In this document: positions 11,604-23,828 of the stretch, piece after piece
Numbering within the stretch: position 1 is the first letter of the stretch
Layout: each line of letters begins with the position of its first letter
The notes under the pieces: model-generated
What the model was told of the DNA's origin: nothing
Databases searched by the model: none
Seen by the model: the letters and a program-made list of their open reading frames with translations, nothing else
DNA from: Onchocerca volvulus
Lineage: Eukaryota > Nematoda > Chromadorea > Rhabditida > Onchocercidae
Direction: 5' to 3'
Assembly: GCA_000499405.2 (NCBI GenBank)
Contig: HG738138.1
Location: 6,818,888-6,882,887 of the forward strand
Length of the DNA stretch: 64,000 nucleotides
Translations under genes and position numbers: made by a program

Positions 11604-14600
11604 TTACTGTTTATCACTTAATATGAATCATGCAAAATACTAACTTTTTATGTCATGTCATAGATAAAAAACATGTAGTGCTTTTAAATCCACTGATGTT
11701 TTGGTTTAAAACAATTTAAAAATTTTTATTGCAGTTTCTTTGAATATTTAAGACCGCATTTAGATCTTGAAAGGAAAAAGGCAACTCGCATTGTTTAGCG
11801 ACGGTGTTAAAATTCAATCATTGATTCCTTCTGCAACATTATGCCTTTTCTTTAAAATTTCTACTCGGTATTTATTTAGAAAAATGCAATGAATCTGTGG
11901 CGAATAGCAATAATATGAAGGATAGTGTCAACAAGTTAGAATATCAGTAAAATTCTTTTCACCTCTTTTAATACTCTGAATTCTGCTACAGAAATGTTAT
12001 CTGATTTCAAAGCACTATTATCGAATTTATAAAAGATTAAATCTAAGAACAATGATCTTTTGGTTCCTTTGAGACTATATTAATATTTTGAAAATTCAGT
12101 TTTTAGATAATAAGTAAAGACTAATCCAATCAAATAGCACGAGAAGACTGGGAAATTATAAACTTTTTGTTGGAAATTAGAACTGAACTTCAACGCTGAA
12201 TCGGATCAAGAATAAAAACCCTTTATATTTAAGTCTATTCTATAATAGCTTAGTGGAGTAGTCCATTGTTCAAGCGATATTTAATAAGGATTTATTTAAA
12301 CAGGTATCCATGAGCTTTGCAGAACTTATATATTATTATTTAATAACATTTGTAATGTTGGAATAAAACTTCACAGTCGTTGGATGTCCTCCTGTGGTAT
12401 TTGTTCCATTTTTTTTTTTTTTTTTCTTTTGGTTTTTGATCTAATTGACTCATTCTATCTGACTTCTTCGTCTCTTAGTATATGCGTTCGATGATATCGA
12501 TTTATTTTGGGAAGGAAATTTTACACTTCGAAATGAACATAGAGTCCTAAATAATGATGCTGCCATAATACTGTTTTAATTTCATAAACTTTTTCTTTAG
12601 GCGTAAAATATCTAATTCCTTGATTATTGAGTGATAATTAAGTTTAATTATCCTTTGAGATTGCAATATCATAAACATAATGGTTTATCGCTAACATTTA
12701 TGAATATGCTGATTCACATTTCTTTCATATGATTGGCTAAACTGAATAATTAATAAATGACACGTTTATATTCACTGGAGTTGCGTTACAAATTACTATA
12801 TTTCGAGGATGCAGTCTGATACTCGAATGATTTTTATTTGTTATAGACTCTATGATTAGTACGTTCCTTATATTTCCGGAAAAACTGTATTCAATATTAT
12901 TATTGATAGCATTTTTGTCGTTACCGATTGTCATTTTAACTTATTTTCCAGCTTTGTTTTACATAATTTTGTAAAATAACTGTTGACAGGAAAAGGAGAT
13001 TATAGATTTATTTGCGATTCATTATGCTTGAATTGAAAAGAACATAAATTAACAAAATTAAAACTAACATTTCAATCCAAAACCAGTTCTTGTGATTTTG
13101 CATATGATTACCAAATTTTTTATATCTGCAGCGGTTAATAAGTGAAGCATATTCGATATTTGTACGGCATGAAAGCTCATCTCATTTTTAAGCGAATAAT
13201 ACTACTGCGGGAAATTTATTGCCGAAACTTTTTCATTTAAGGATAAGTGCAGTTAACAAACAGCGTTATGTTGCATCTTCACATCTACGTTTTTGAAACC
13301 AACAATATCCATCAGTAAAGGGACATCTTATCAGTGATAATTTGATGTCAACACAATAGTACCAGATATGGTAACTTGTGTAACAGTAATGACTGCCTTC
13401 GGAGGAACCTTAATTGTACAAAAAAAAAAGATTCATTGATGTGAAAATAAAAATGAAAGATGCTTTGAGGGGGCGTACGGATCAGAAATATGTGTGCGTT
13501 GATTTCCATGATTTTTCTCGACTAATAAACAACTCTCTAGTTATCACCCACGACAATTCTTCATCTCCACTAACTCAAAGTCAGGATTGTGCAACCGATA
13601 ACATAGCTTGCACGACATCAATTTCATTACGCCTCTATTGGAAGATGGAAATTTTCGTCATAGTTGCAAAACGAATGAGTAGAAATATTTGAGACCCTAA
13701 GCTTATGTGGGATTTTCTAGGCCAATATGAGAGATACTGGTTGAATGGTAACGGTGGGACTAGCTTCTGAACTGCAACAGACTGAACAACTTGGCTGGAC
13801 CCGTTGTATTCTAATATTATCTTTGTTCTTTGCTTCTTTTTAGGTTAGATGAAGGTTGCTTCATTCTTATGCTTTTCCTGGTTGAAAAAATATGATTTCT
13901 GCTTCGGAGCAGGGGAAAAAAAGAGGAGAAAACAAGAAAAGGAAAAAAAAGAAAAAACAGTTGTTGTGGATCATGTTACACCTCTTAAGTTCTTTCTCGG
14001 CCTGAAACATGGGTAACCATATCATCCAACGAGACTGATATTCCTTCGATCTTTCATCCCATCTACATCTCTGACCTCATCTCATATAATGCGGTGCTTT
14101 TTTTTGAGTTCTATTAATGCGTGCATCGATCTTGACCGACTTCGGTTGAAGCTATTCAGTACTTTTCTTGGCGAGGATGACATCATAGTTTTGCAGAAAT
14201 AACACTTTTTGTTTGCATTCCAATGAAATAATGCTTCATCACTCCTGTCAAACTTTCTTTAAAATCTGGAATTTGCCAGTTTGCTATATATGCGAGAAAT
14301 GACGATTTGTTTTGCCCAACATGTTGCTAAAACATATCAAACCATAATTCCGTTTCCTTTTCTCTCTTCTTCTCTTCACATGACGGTCTGATCTATGATA
14401 TTTTTATTACTTATAAAGTTTTGTTTTAATAGATATATAAAGATAATAAGTCATATTTGGCATGTGTAAGATATCTTTAGGATAGTGATATTAATGTCAT
14501 ACCACATGCTATATCCTTGTAATGGCAAATCCTTCCACTCAGTAAAGTCGGCTCATCTTCGATAGTTGCAGGACTTTGTGTTCTGTATAAATATCCTGGT

Positions 14601-15282
14601 ATCAATAATCAAATGATCCTTTTAATTCAAGCTTTGCATTGTCAGCCATCCAAATACCCCCAGCAGAAATACGTTTTTATATGTTTTGCATTTTTAGCCA
14701 CTGTTATTCGCTCGTCACGATGAGACATCCGGATCGGATTTTTATGGCCGGAGATATATCAGTATACAAATGGCTTTGCAGATTTGTATGTAAGTGAATC
14801 AGCTTAGTAGAAAGTTGAGAATTAGTGGATTCAAGGTATTCAAGTTTCTGTAATGTTTCTTAATACAGTTCCTGTTAAGTGCTTGACAAATTTCAATCCA
14901 GTTGAAATTTTTTGACGTGGAAACTAGTATAGGTCTCCTTTCTTTACTTTCTGGCAAATTTTTTCAATTTCTTTTTTTTTTTTTTTTTTTTTTTGCTTCG
15001 AAAAAAGCAGTTTTCATGGTATGTTGTTGATAAATTGTTTCTCATTCTGTTTATACTTTGCTGACATTAAGATGAAGTTTTATCATCTTGTCTCAGTTGC
15101 TAGTCATTGCAGTAGAAAAACTTTTTTTTTTTTTTTTTTTTTTTTAAAGTCGATTACCAATAACTACCAAGTAAAATTACATTAATTTTTGTTATCATTG
15201 TAGGCTTTATATGGGTTATGTTTCGCAATAAACATTTGAGCTCTCATTCTGAAGGAAAATTTGTGACATAGTTGGATCGAAT
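11604..15282. other. AT-rich sequence upstream of the ZIP gene, no gene seen
   Basis: This part of the inverted-repeat loop contains long T tracts (around 12411, 14970 and 15123) and no convincing exon. The 92-codon frame at 13414-13692 lacks splice context and family resemblance. Confidence 0.4.
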
Positions 15283-15500
15283 TTATTTTCGCGTTTGTTT
15301 TATAGAATGTTGAATGTAGTTTTGATTAACTTCATGCGCTCTCTGTACTCTCTGAGTTCGAAAATATATAAGATGCAAAACAGAGATTATGTTTGTTATT
15401 GAGCTCCCGGAATACTGATGTAGTATCAATATACCATAATGAAGTTGTTGGAATTTTGTAGCAAGCAAAAGGAGTTGGCAAAAGTACAAGTAAGGTAGTT

Positions 15501-17155
15501 ATGGAAGAGTTTGAATGGCTACCTAGTACAAGTACTTTCCAAGCAACCAATTCCACTCCTAAAGGTATTAGCGAATTCTGCACGAATTGGATAAAAACAG
15601 TTAAATCGACAGTAGTAGTATCGAATCGACCACCTCATATGCGCCCCTCTAATTTTATTAGTAAGTTATCTTTACGTCAAATAGTCTTTTATGCTAGTTC
15701 AAATTTCATTTCAATTTTGAATGCAAACTAGAGCTCAACGGAAATGAATGAAGACCAGTAAAATATTTCTTTTCAGTATGGACTGTTGGTCTGACTTGCG
15801 TTACAATAATTAGCTTATGTGCTGCTGTTGGAATTGTGTTCGTCAAGAAACTTAGCAAACGTGCATACAATCACTTTATTACGGTTCTTGTAGCTGTTGG
15901 AGTTGGTTCGCTTATAACTTCGTCTACTTTACATTTGCTACCTCAGGTGAAACTTTTCCCATCATAATTCCTGTAACGTTGAATAGCAATATTTCTGTTG
16001 TTATTCTGTATAATGATGAAGTTGTAAAATAATTTTATCCTGATGATAATGATTTCAACTTAAGCGGGAATAGTGAACACAGACAATGTGAAATGGTTAT
16101 AAATACATTTCATGTACAAGTATTAGAATTCTAAAATGTTCTGTAGAACCATGTTGCTTGCACTAATTTTTCAACTACCAATATGTATAGCTGTATAAGA
16201 CATGAATTCAAAGAAAATACAAATTTAATTAAATGAAATGTGACTTTTTAATGAATTTTTCAGTACCTCGTTAAATTACGTTGTGTCATAAATAATGCAG
16301 TTTAAAACAGACATAGCAATTAATTATGGTTTAACAAATAATTAAAAATGTATCACTGGTTCGAGATCCATAATATGCTCAGCGTGGAAATATACGAAAT
16401 CTTAAATGTTTTTGAGAACATTATTCTGTAGATTCAAACATAAATTTGAAAAGAAATGAAATTCAACTTTCAAAATATAAATACGGTCTTAAATATTCAA
16501 AGAAATTACAGTAATAATTTATTTAAACCGAAATATGAGTGGATTTAGAAAGCACTACGTATTTTTTATCTATAACTTCACACAAAAAGTTTATTTTGAT
16601 TCTTATTAAGTGGTAACCAGTAATATAGCTTAGGTCTTATAGTTACTATTCGTTATGATCAATGGGGACTAATAATTTGGCTCTGAATAAATTGTTAGTG
16701 GCAGCATATTATTTTCATTACTTTATGCAGTTGCTAAGTTAAATAAAAAGCCATGTGACATTTATTGAAAATACAGAACATTTGAATGTGAAACTCGCTG
16801 CCAAGGTCATATCTACATAATTTTACATTCTTTAGAATATGATTATCACATTGCTGTTAGTTTATTAACATATATAACGGACACTTTTCATCAGATTTGA
16901 CTTTCAAGTTATAGCTTTCCACAAATACAGTACAGCTGACTTTTCTGCAAATAAAAATGCCTCATTTGATTAAAGGATAAAGTATTGAAGTTTTGGTGCA
17001 TTTATAATTATTGCTTTTCATGAAAATATAATTGAGATCTTTACTCTGCATTTTATAAAATTTTATTGAAAATATATGGGCACATATGTATAATCTCATT
17101 TTTGATGTTATGAAAGATACGATGCAGTGATCTTATTTTTGCAGCAAATTAGAGT

Positions 17156-17198
<43 letters not shown>

Positions 17199-19396
17199 AT
17201 ATTACAGTGTTCTTTCAAATATTTCTATTGCTTTTATTCTCATTTCAGAGCTTGGGAGTCGTTGATGGCAAAAATTATGACTTTATTGTGGTTATGATGT
17301 TTTGTGTGTTTGGGATATACATCTTTTTCTTCTGCGATAAATTTATCAAAATCACTCTTGAGTCAAAAAAGGTCTTTTTATTACTTTCTTTGTTGCTTTA
17401 GATATTTTAAGTCTTATGAAAATGAGATGGAATTAAGTTTATTATTTGCCTGAAAGGATTGTTGAAATTAATTGATAGCCCATCCCTTTTTAAGCGTTGG
17501 TTTCATTCCTTTAATCACATTTCATCTTGTGAGCATGCATTTTTTATATTATTTAGATGAATGAAGTTGAAATGTTGAGTAATGCTGGAACTCATATGAA
17601 TACAGAAGCGGGAGTTGTTTCAATCCGTTCGACAGATGCTTTAATCACTGAAAGTGGTGTGTTTGCTGTTTTGTTTCACTTTTTTGTTGTCTGGTTATCG
17701 GTCATTTTCATCCTTCTCAAGGAGTGGAATTTTAACACAAGATGAGCATTCTGAGTATTTCGTATAAGAATTATTGGTGAAATGTGGAAAAAAACTTTTA
17801 TCAGAGGAATTTGAGATTCTTAGGAAATTCCCATTACGGTATTTTAAACGAAGTTGCAACTGTATTGTTTATAGGCAATCTCAAACTGGATGCTATTCCA
17901 ACATCAGAGCAAATAAAAGGACACAAAAAACGATCATTGAAGAAACAGAGCGGTGAGGGTAGCAGTACAATCCGTTCCAGTCTCGATATGTCAAAACAGG
18001 TATTGAAAAATTTTTATTGCAGTTTTAATTAAATTGATTTAATTTTTATTTATTATTATTATTTTTTTTTCTTTTTGAAGAAAATTTTTCTTAACATTGA
18101 ATTTCATTAAAAACGAGTTATTTTTAACTGACGATGATGAAAGGGAATTTTTGTCAAGTAGCAGCGGAAAAAATTAGTGTATTTCAGGAAGATGGTGTAA
18201 TCGTATGTTTCAAATTATCTTCTGTTAAGATCAAATGAAGAAATTGATTTTTCATGAGCTGAAATACGTATGTAGCTGTCATATCAATCATTTTTAGGCC
18301 CATGGTATTTGTGTTCATGACCATGAAATAACGTTTAATCAGAAGAAGGATTCGGCAGTAAAGACGGTCGCATGGATGATTATATTTGGAGATGGTTTGC
18401 ATAATTTTATTGATGGAGTCAGTATTGGTGCTGCTTTTAGTGAATCCTTATTAAGTGGTTTGAGTGTCAGTGTGTCAGTATTCGCGGAGGAGTTCCCACA
18501 TGAATTAGGTTATTTCATTTGATGATAATAAAAAAGAAGAAAATTAGTACAAATAGTTGAAGTACTATTAATCCAGTTTATTTACTGTGATTTATCGGCT
18601 TTTAGTGGAATGTATTTCATTGAGATATAATTGCACTTATTGTTACCTGCTAAGGAAAAAAGCGATTACTGTTTCTCGAAAAGTAGCACATTTGTGGCAT
18701 AGTTAACAGAACTATTCTAAATTCGTTCTACCTGGATTATCTGAAGGACGCGCCACATGTATCACAGTTGTATGCTAATTTCTCAAAGAAAATCAATAGT
18801 GTTTGCTATGTTTTTCTCAATAGCAGATAGATAATGTGGAATGCTCGTAGGTTATCAGCTAAATGGGTTGTTTGAAATCGATAGTTAAATATTTTCACAG
18901 GAAAAAAAAATCTATTTATCGTAATCTGGATGTGCTGTACCTTAAAAAGTCATAAATGTTCCATTCTTCAGGCGATGTGGCAATTTTACTGAATGCTGGT
19001 ATGAACCAGAAGCAAGCTTTATTTTATAATCTACTTAGTACGATTACCTGCTTCGTAGGATTCATTGTTGGTGTCATCTTGGGTAGTGTCGAATCATTTC
19101 TACGATACATTTTTGGTTTTTCGGGTGGCATGTTCTTATACATTGCTCTTTCGTGCATGGTGCGAAATTCATTTATATTATCTTTTCATTATATATGTTT
19201 TTTAGATGTTTGAAATGCATTTAAATATAAGTAAAAATTTGAGATGCCCGAGATGAAATCTACCATGGAAGAAGCGCTGGAAAATGGTTATCTCGATGCA
19301 TTTCTTGTTCTTTCGTTGCAGACTACAGGCTTAGCTTTGGGAACCTTCTCAATGTTTTTTTTTGCTCGCTATGGTGATTTAATCAAATTTGCTTGA
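15501..19396 (+). CDS. ZIP family (SLC39, LIV-1 subfamily, ZIP8/ZIP14-like) metal transporter
   Basis: Nine exons give an uninterrupted product of 431 residues: 15501-15660, 15777-15946, 17249-17371, 17557-17656, 17824-17999, 18188-18202, 18298-18508, 18972-19159, 19244-19396. All introns are GT-AG and all phases agree. Eight membrane segments are visible: WTVGLTCVTIISLCA (from about residue 55), HFITVLVAVGVG, YDFIVVMMFCVFG, AWMIIFGDGLHNFIDGVSIG, then segments in FAEEFPHELGD, NLLSTITCFVGF, LRYIFGFSGG and FLVLSLQTTGLALG. The metal-binding core is HNFIDG (about 283-288) plus EEFPHELGD (about 312-320). The first residue of the second motif is Glu, as in ZIP8 and ZIP14, instead of the His of classical LIV-1 members; that group carries Zn, Mn and Fe. 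A long cytoplasmic loop lies between segments 3 and 4. A 15-bp micro-exon (EDGVI) sits at its end. The N-terminus is short and lacks a signal peptide, so an upstream exon is probably missing; a possible acceptor (TTTTGTAG) lies near 15460 in frame. Confidence 0.93.
17158..17197. repeat. Poly-T tract of about 40 bases in a ZIP intron
   Basis: Homopolymer run just upstream of the third ZIP exon. Its length is unreliable in any assembly. Confidence 0.9.
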
Positions 19397-20332
19397 ATTT
19401 CCAGTGATGGTATTACTATACTGAAGGTCCTTTTTCTACGGGAAGTGATTTTGATGACTGTTTTCATTCATCTTTGATATATGATTCATGTTTATATTCT
19501 TGATCTGCAAAGCATAATGCGAAATGTTTTTGGCAGCACTTTTTTCTTTATACTAGAAATTTATAGGTTTTATAATATAAAAGCTATTGAAAATTTTCAG
19601 TAGTTATTAAAGTTTTTTAGTGCATTCTTTGTTTTAATTTGGCTGGCTACGAGCTGGATTGAAAGGAAAGGTATCATGGAATTCCGAATATGTTTCAGAT
19701 ATCTATGGGCCTTGTTGCTCAAAACTGTAGTTTATAAAAAACTGTTGAGCAGTTGAGCAATATGATATGGGTGGATGGATACCTTGTTTAATTCAGAAAT
19801 TGTATATGCCATAAGCTACTTTTTGAACTTTAAGTACAACTTGAACTCAGTTTCTCCTTATATATCGCTTTTATCTGGATATCAGTTAGGCATCCCTAAT
19901 CAGTGATTTTCAAAAATATATTTGGTTTCTTGTGCCATTCTTTTTTCAGAACTGTTGTACTGAGTGTCTTGTATCATTTCTATATTATGCTTAATGTTTT
20001 CGGAATTATTTGACCAGTATAATTCCATAGCTGAAAATGCTCAATCCTTTATACGCTTATAATGTATCTTCTTCAAAACTCACTGAGAAAAAGCTTCTTC
20101 CGCAAATTTAGCAAACAGCAGTAGTTAGCACAAAATTATTAGTGGTTTCCATCGTTGACAGATGTGATTATATTGTTAGGATTTACCAGTGAGGCTCTTA
20201 TTCTGTTGTTGTGTTCATTTATCAGTAAGTTGGCATGGGTCGCACTTTACGTTTCAAAATAATTTTGGAGATGTGGAATCCTCATTTGCAGTACAATTTG
20301 TACAGCTATCCTAGATTTCGAAACTAGGTAAT
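19397..20332. other. 3' flank of the ZIP gene, no further gene seen
   Basis: AT-rich sequence between the ZIP stop codon and the right repeat arm. It probably contains the ZIP 3' UTR. No coding frame is apparent. Confidence 0.4.
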
Positions 20333-21082
20333 TTATTTGGACATGGGAGCATATATGCTTTTCGTGGATTTCTGCGGATTAGTCCGCCAAACCTAACTAA
20401 ACTTTTAGCGCTGTAGTTGTTTGTTGATATTTTTAGAATCCTAGTTAAGAATTTACTGTGTTTGTAAAATTGGTTTGTATTTGGTGAAATTTCTTGAAAG
20501 TTTCGGTTTTGTTGTTGACATTTGTTAGAAATAGTTTACTAAGTTGTACCATGTGACTCGGTTGTTGTACGGAGCTTTATCTTTAATTAACATCACCTTG
20601 ATTCACTAGTTGGTTTTACATTTGCTTTACTGCAAAAAAAAAAAAAAAGAAAAGAAAAAAGCTACGGTTATGGAATAGGAGAAGTCACGAACCATCAGTT
20701 TGAAATTAAACGATTTTATTTAACGAGCGAAACGCATGATATTTTACCTTTAATAGCGTTTTCATTGTTCGCATTAACACGTAACACATAATTCAGAAAA
20801 ATGGAGTGCAATATTCGAAAACAAAAATATTGTAGCAGGTTCACTACAAATGTATTCCAAGACGTAGAACTTATTCAACTAAGGAGGAGAATAATTCAGA
20901 CGTCACTCACTACCACAATATAGCTAAATCAGCCATATTCTTTAGGATGATTCATGTCACCATTAAAAAGACATCTATTTGTCTGTAATGACGAGGAGCA
21001 AAATGAAAATGTTCTCTTCAGCTGAAATGACATCTTGTTAATTTCGCTCTGTTAAAGCCTAGAAACTGGACAGGAGGCGCTA

Positions 21083-21301
21083 TTAACGAATATTTCCTAA
21101 AGCCCTAACAATATCGTAAACGGAAGGATTCAGTATAACAAGGTCATGAAGTTTCTTCAGCACATCTGGAGATTTCTCAGCCTTACAAATATCTTCCAGA
21201 AATTCGACCAACTTCGTAACACAAAATCTTGCCTCACAATTCAAACATGGTACTTGATTGCATTGCTGGCATAGAAAGAGTTTATTTGGAACAGTTCTCA
21301 T
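21083..21301 (-). CDS. Small ORF of 72 aa, unknown, right-arm copy
   Basis: Encodes the same 72-residue product as 10635-10853, with no substitutions. It has two CxxC pairs near the N-terminus and a charged helical C-terminal half. Function unknown. Confidence 0.45.
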   Translation of the reverse strand: MRTVPNKLFLCQQCNQVPCLNCEARFCVTKLVEFLEDICKAEKSPDVLKKLHDLVILNPSVYDIVRALGNIR

Positions 21302-21596
21302 AAGCTAGCCACTATGCGAGTAACGCGTGCCACATTTTCATTTTTTTTTCCTCATATTGATTGCAAGTAGATTTTATAAATTTTTGTTTGCGCAGTTATT
21401 ATATTATGGCATGTGAAAAGAGTAATTCATTATAGACATGAAGTCTGAGCAATTCTTTCGTTGAAAGTCTAAACCTTCGTCTATCCAAGATTTTCTATGC
21501 CTTACATAATAATGTTCTTTGAGCAGACTAATTTCTCTGAAGCTCCTACAAACAAATCACTGTCCTTATGGTTTTTATGGAAAGACCTTCAAATGA

Positions 21597-21950
21597 TTAC
21601 TGAATAATAGTATTACAGTACTGATATGCAAAAAAGAGATTCATATTTCTCATCCCATTCCAGAAATCATAGTTGCTAACAATGAAGAAGGCAAGGAAGT
21701 TTACGAGAGGATTCTTATTCTTGGAAGCTTTAGAGGATTATTTCGAAGACTAGAATCAGAAACTTCCAAAGAAATCATTTCAGCATCTTTATTTTTTCAT
21801 AGAGTTTTTATGCTACAGAAAAGGACTTACCACAAAAAAGTGCGCAGACAAAGTGATTCGATTTTACGAATCAACGAGTGCTTTAATGTCCAGTACTCAG
21901 ATTCCAAAATTTTGGTGAATAGTTTCGCCTGCAATATTGACTTCAGCTGA
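21597..21950 (+). CDS. Open frame of 117 codons, unknown, right-arm copy
   Basis: The frame is open from just after a TGA at 21594 to a TGA at 21948. A TATTACAG acceptor ends at 21618, giving an exon-like reading LICKKEIHISHPIPEIIV, then NNEEGKEVYERILILGSF, RGLFRRLESETSKEIISA, and ending CNIDFS. A 117-codon open frame is long for this base composition, and charged residues are well represented. There is no ATG near the start, so it is not a complete gene on its own. I do not recognise the family. It lies on the same strand as the candidate exon at 23078-23344 and opposite to the SecA fragment, so these two could be exons of one gene or unrelated relics. Confidence 0.3.
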   Translation, partial: LLNNSITVLICKKEIHISHPIPEIIVANNEEGKEVYERILILGSFRGLFRRLESETSKEIISASLFFHRVFMLQKRTYHKKVRRQSDSILRINECFNVQYSDSKILVNSFACNIDFS

Positions 21951-22175
21951 CATCTATAGGTCATCTAAAAGAATTGATTAGTAAATCAGTCGGATAAGTT
22001 CTGGATGTACTGAATATTCTAAATCAAGAATATAAAAAATCCGAAGCTAAAATAAAAAGCTTTTATAAAAAACTCATAGAAGTAGAGAACATAAAAAGCA
22101 TTAAAATAAATGGGATATATTTTATAAGTCATGCTTTCACTGACATTCCAGTAAACATAATAAGAGATTCCAGTA

Positions 22176-22298
22176 AACTTTGCGTTGATTATTAATCACG
22201 TCATCAAATTTAAGCAAGGATTTTCGCACATCATTGTTTCGAGCTTCAACTTTTTTCTGTGTCTTCTCAAGTGCCTTATTGAGACATGGATGATGAAT
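22176..22298 (-). pseudogene. secA: SecA translocase fragment of bacterial type (likely Wolbachia-derived), right-arm copy
   Basis: Exact mirror of the left-arm fragment (9638-9760), with the same frame disruptions on both sides. The insertion therefore happened, and decayed, before the inverted duplication or its last round of gene conversion. Confidence 0.8.
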
Positions 22299-23077
22299 TC
22301 ACTGACATTCCAGTAAACATTATCTCGTTTTCCAATACCTGAAAAGTATAGAAATAGTTAAGTATTTATCTTCATGTTGGAATTTCTAATCTGAAGTCCA
22401 AGAATGATCTTACCTTCTCGCACATTTTGATAACCATATTCATTGCAGAAAGCAAGCAACTGGACAGATAATATCAACATCGAAAACTGAAGTGATAGGT
22501 AACTGTACTAATTTCTTCAATGAGGAACCGAACAGAGAGGAATTAGGGATTAATACCTGTTGGAGAAATTGAATACTGTAAATATACCGCAAAAAGTAGA
22601 CGCTCCATAGCATCACAGGTTATGTTGTCCAATCAAATAACAAGTTCTGTTCCTCCTTTTCCTGGAATCGAACACATGCAATAACCGGCAAACCTTATAT
22701 CTGTATTTCAAGTCCCAAAAATTCTGTCCCGTCAAGCCATTTTTCAAAACTTACTGAGTTAAACTGCAATCACGTTCACAGCTTCAGACATAACGTCTCA
22801 GCAACCAATTGCTTTTACCATAAATGATATTTATGTCAGAAATGAAATGAATAGCATTATCATACGCACAAGATTTTCAACTTTATCAGCACAGATTTTA
22901 GAAAGTTTGCATATGATTGTATAGTCAACGAATAAACGTCCTTTATTTTAATTTTTAAATTCTCTTGGTACAGTTCGCCATAAATCCGGTAAACGAAAAT
23001 TGACCTGAAATGAAAGCTCCATTCAATTTTGATTCAATATTTATCATGAAAAGAGATCGTTTTTTCCGTAATTTCAG

Positions 23078-23344
23078 AGATGTTTTGTAAGTATGAAAAA
23101 GGCATACTCCACGAGTTCAATTAAACTGAGAAAAAACATCAAACTTGGAACCATAAGAGGAGGCAAATCGGGAGTATTTCTCTGGTATTCATCAAATGGC
23201 ACTGGAATTAAATGCAAAGTTGTGAAGAAATCTGTTAGCTTCGAAGTCATTACAAACTGCAATGGCAAATTTTGGTTGAATAAATCGAAAACAAAAGCAC
23301 AATTTCATTATATCTATCAAACTGAATTGCTCCAACATCGGTGA
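23078..23344 (+). CDS. Candidate terminal exon of an unknown gene, right-arm copy
   Basis: An AATTTCAG acceptor ends at 23077. The frame then runs 88 codons to TGA at 23342, with an ATG at 23093. The product contains KLRKNIKLGTIRGGKSG and ends YQTELLQHR; it is basic and soluble-looking. A bacterial origin cannot be excluded given the neighbouring SecA piece, but the acceptor and eukaryote-like composition suggest a host exon. It is identical to 8592-8858 in the left arm. Confidence 0.35.
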   Translation, partial: RCFVSMKKAYSTSSIKLRKNIKLGTIRGGKSGVFLWYSSNGTGIKCKVVKKSVSFEVITNCNGKFWLNKSKTKAQFHYIYQTELLQHR

Positions 23345-23828
23345 AGGTTAAACTATAGTTAAATAGGATACTCCAGATGTATTCAACCAGGTTTCATAGA
23401 ATCGGTAATTCCTAATTATTCCGGTCTCCGGTATCTCTCTACATATATGCTAAAGTCTATACAAGAATCAGTGCATAAAAGACTTTCCACAGCCACTTAC
23501 AGGACTTGAAGATCAAATACTACACTTCCCTATGATATCCACATCGAAAAATCTTCCCATCATTAAATCTTTTGATTCGCTTACTTTTTCAGAATTTTCT
23601 CAATAATTTCCAATTTCTGCTGAAAATAATTATTCACACATGACAGAGCTCAGTAATCCGGTATATAAATTCATTCTGAGAACCAGTTTTTATTGAGGTG
23701 CGAAATGTCTTCATGCGCCATAAAATCAAATTCATTCAGTCACATCACTGAGTAAAATTTGATATTATACAACCTAATATTATATAGCGCATGAATTTAC
23801 ATATGACAATATCGTTTTAATAAGTTTT

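Larger units (their letters stand above)
20333..23828 (-). repeat. Right arm of the 3.5-kb inverted repeat
   Basis: Reverse complement of 8105-11603. The two arms flank an 8.7-kb loop that contains the ZIP gene. All stretches compared were identical except for a three-base gap near 23807. Such identity means the duplication is recent, the arms exchange sequence by gene conversion, or the assembly has folded a single locus back on itself. Confidence 0.93.

Noticed and set aside
8105..23828. The inverted repeat as terminal repeats of a giant DNA transposon
   Set aside because: No transposase or integrase frame was recognised, no target-site duplication is seen at the outer ends, and the loop contains an ordinary multi-exon host gene.
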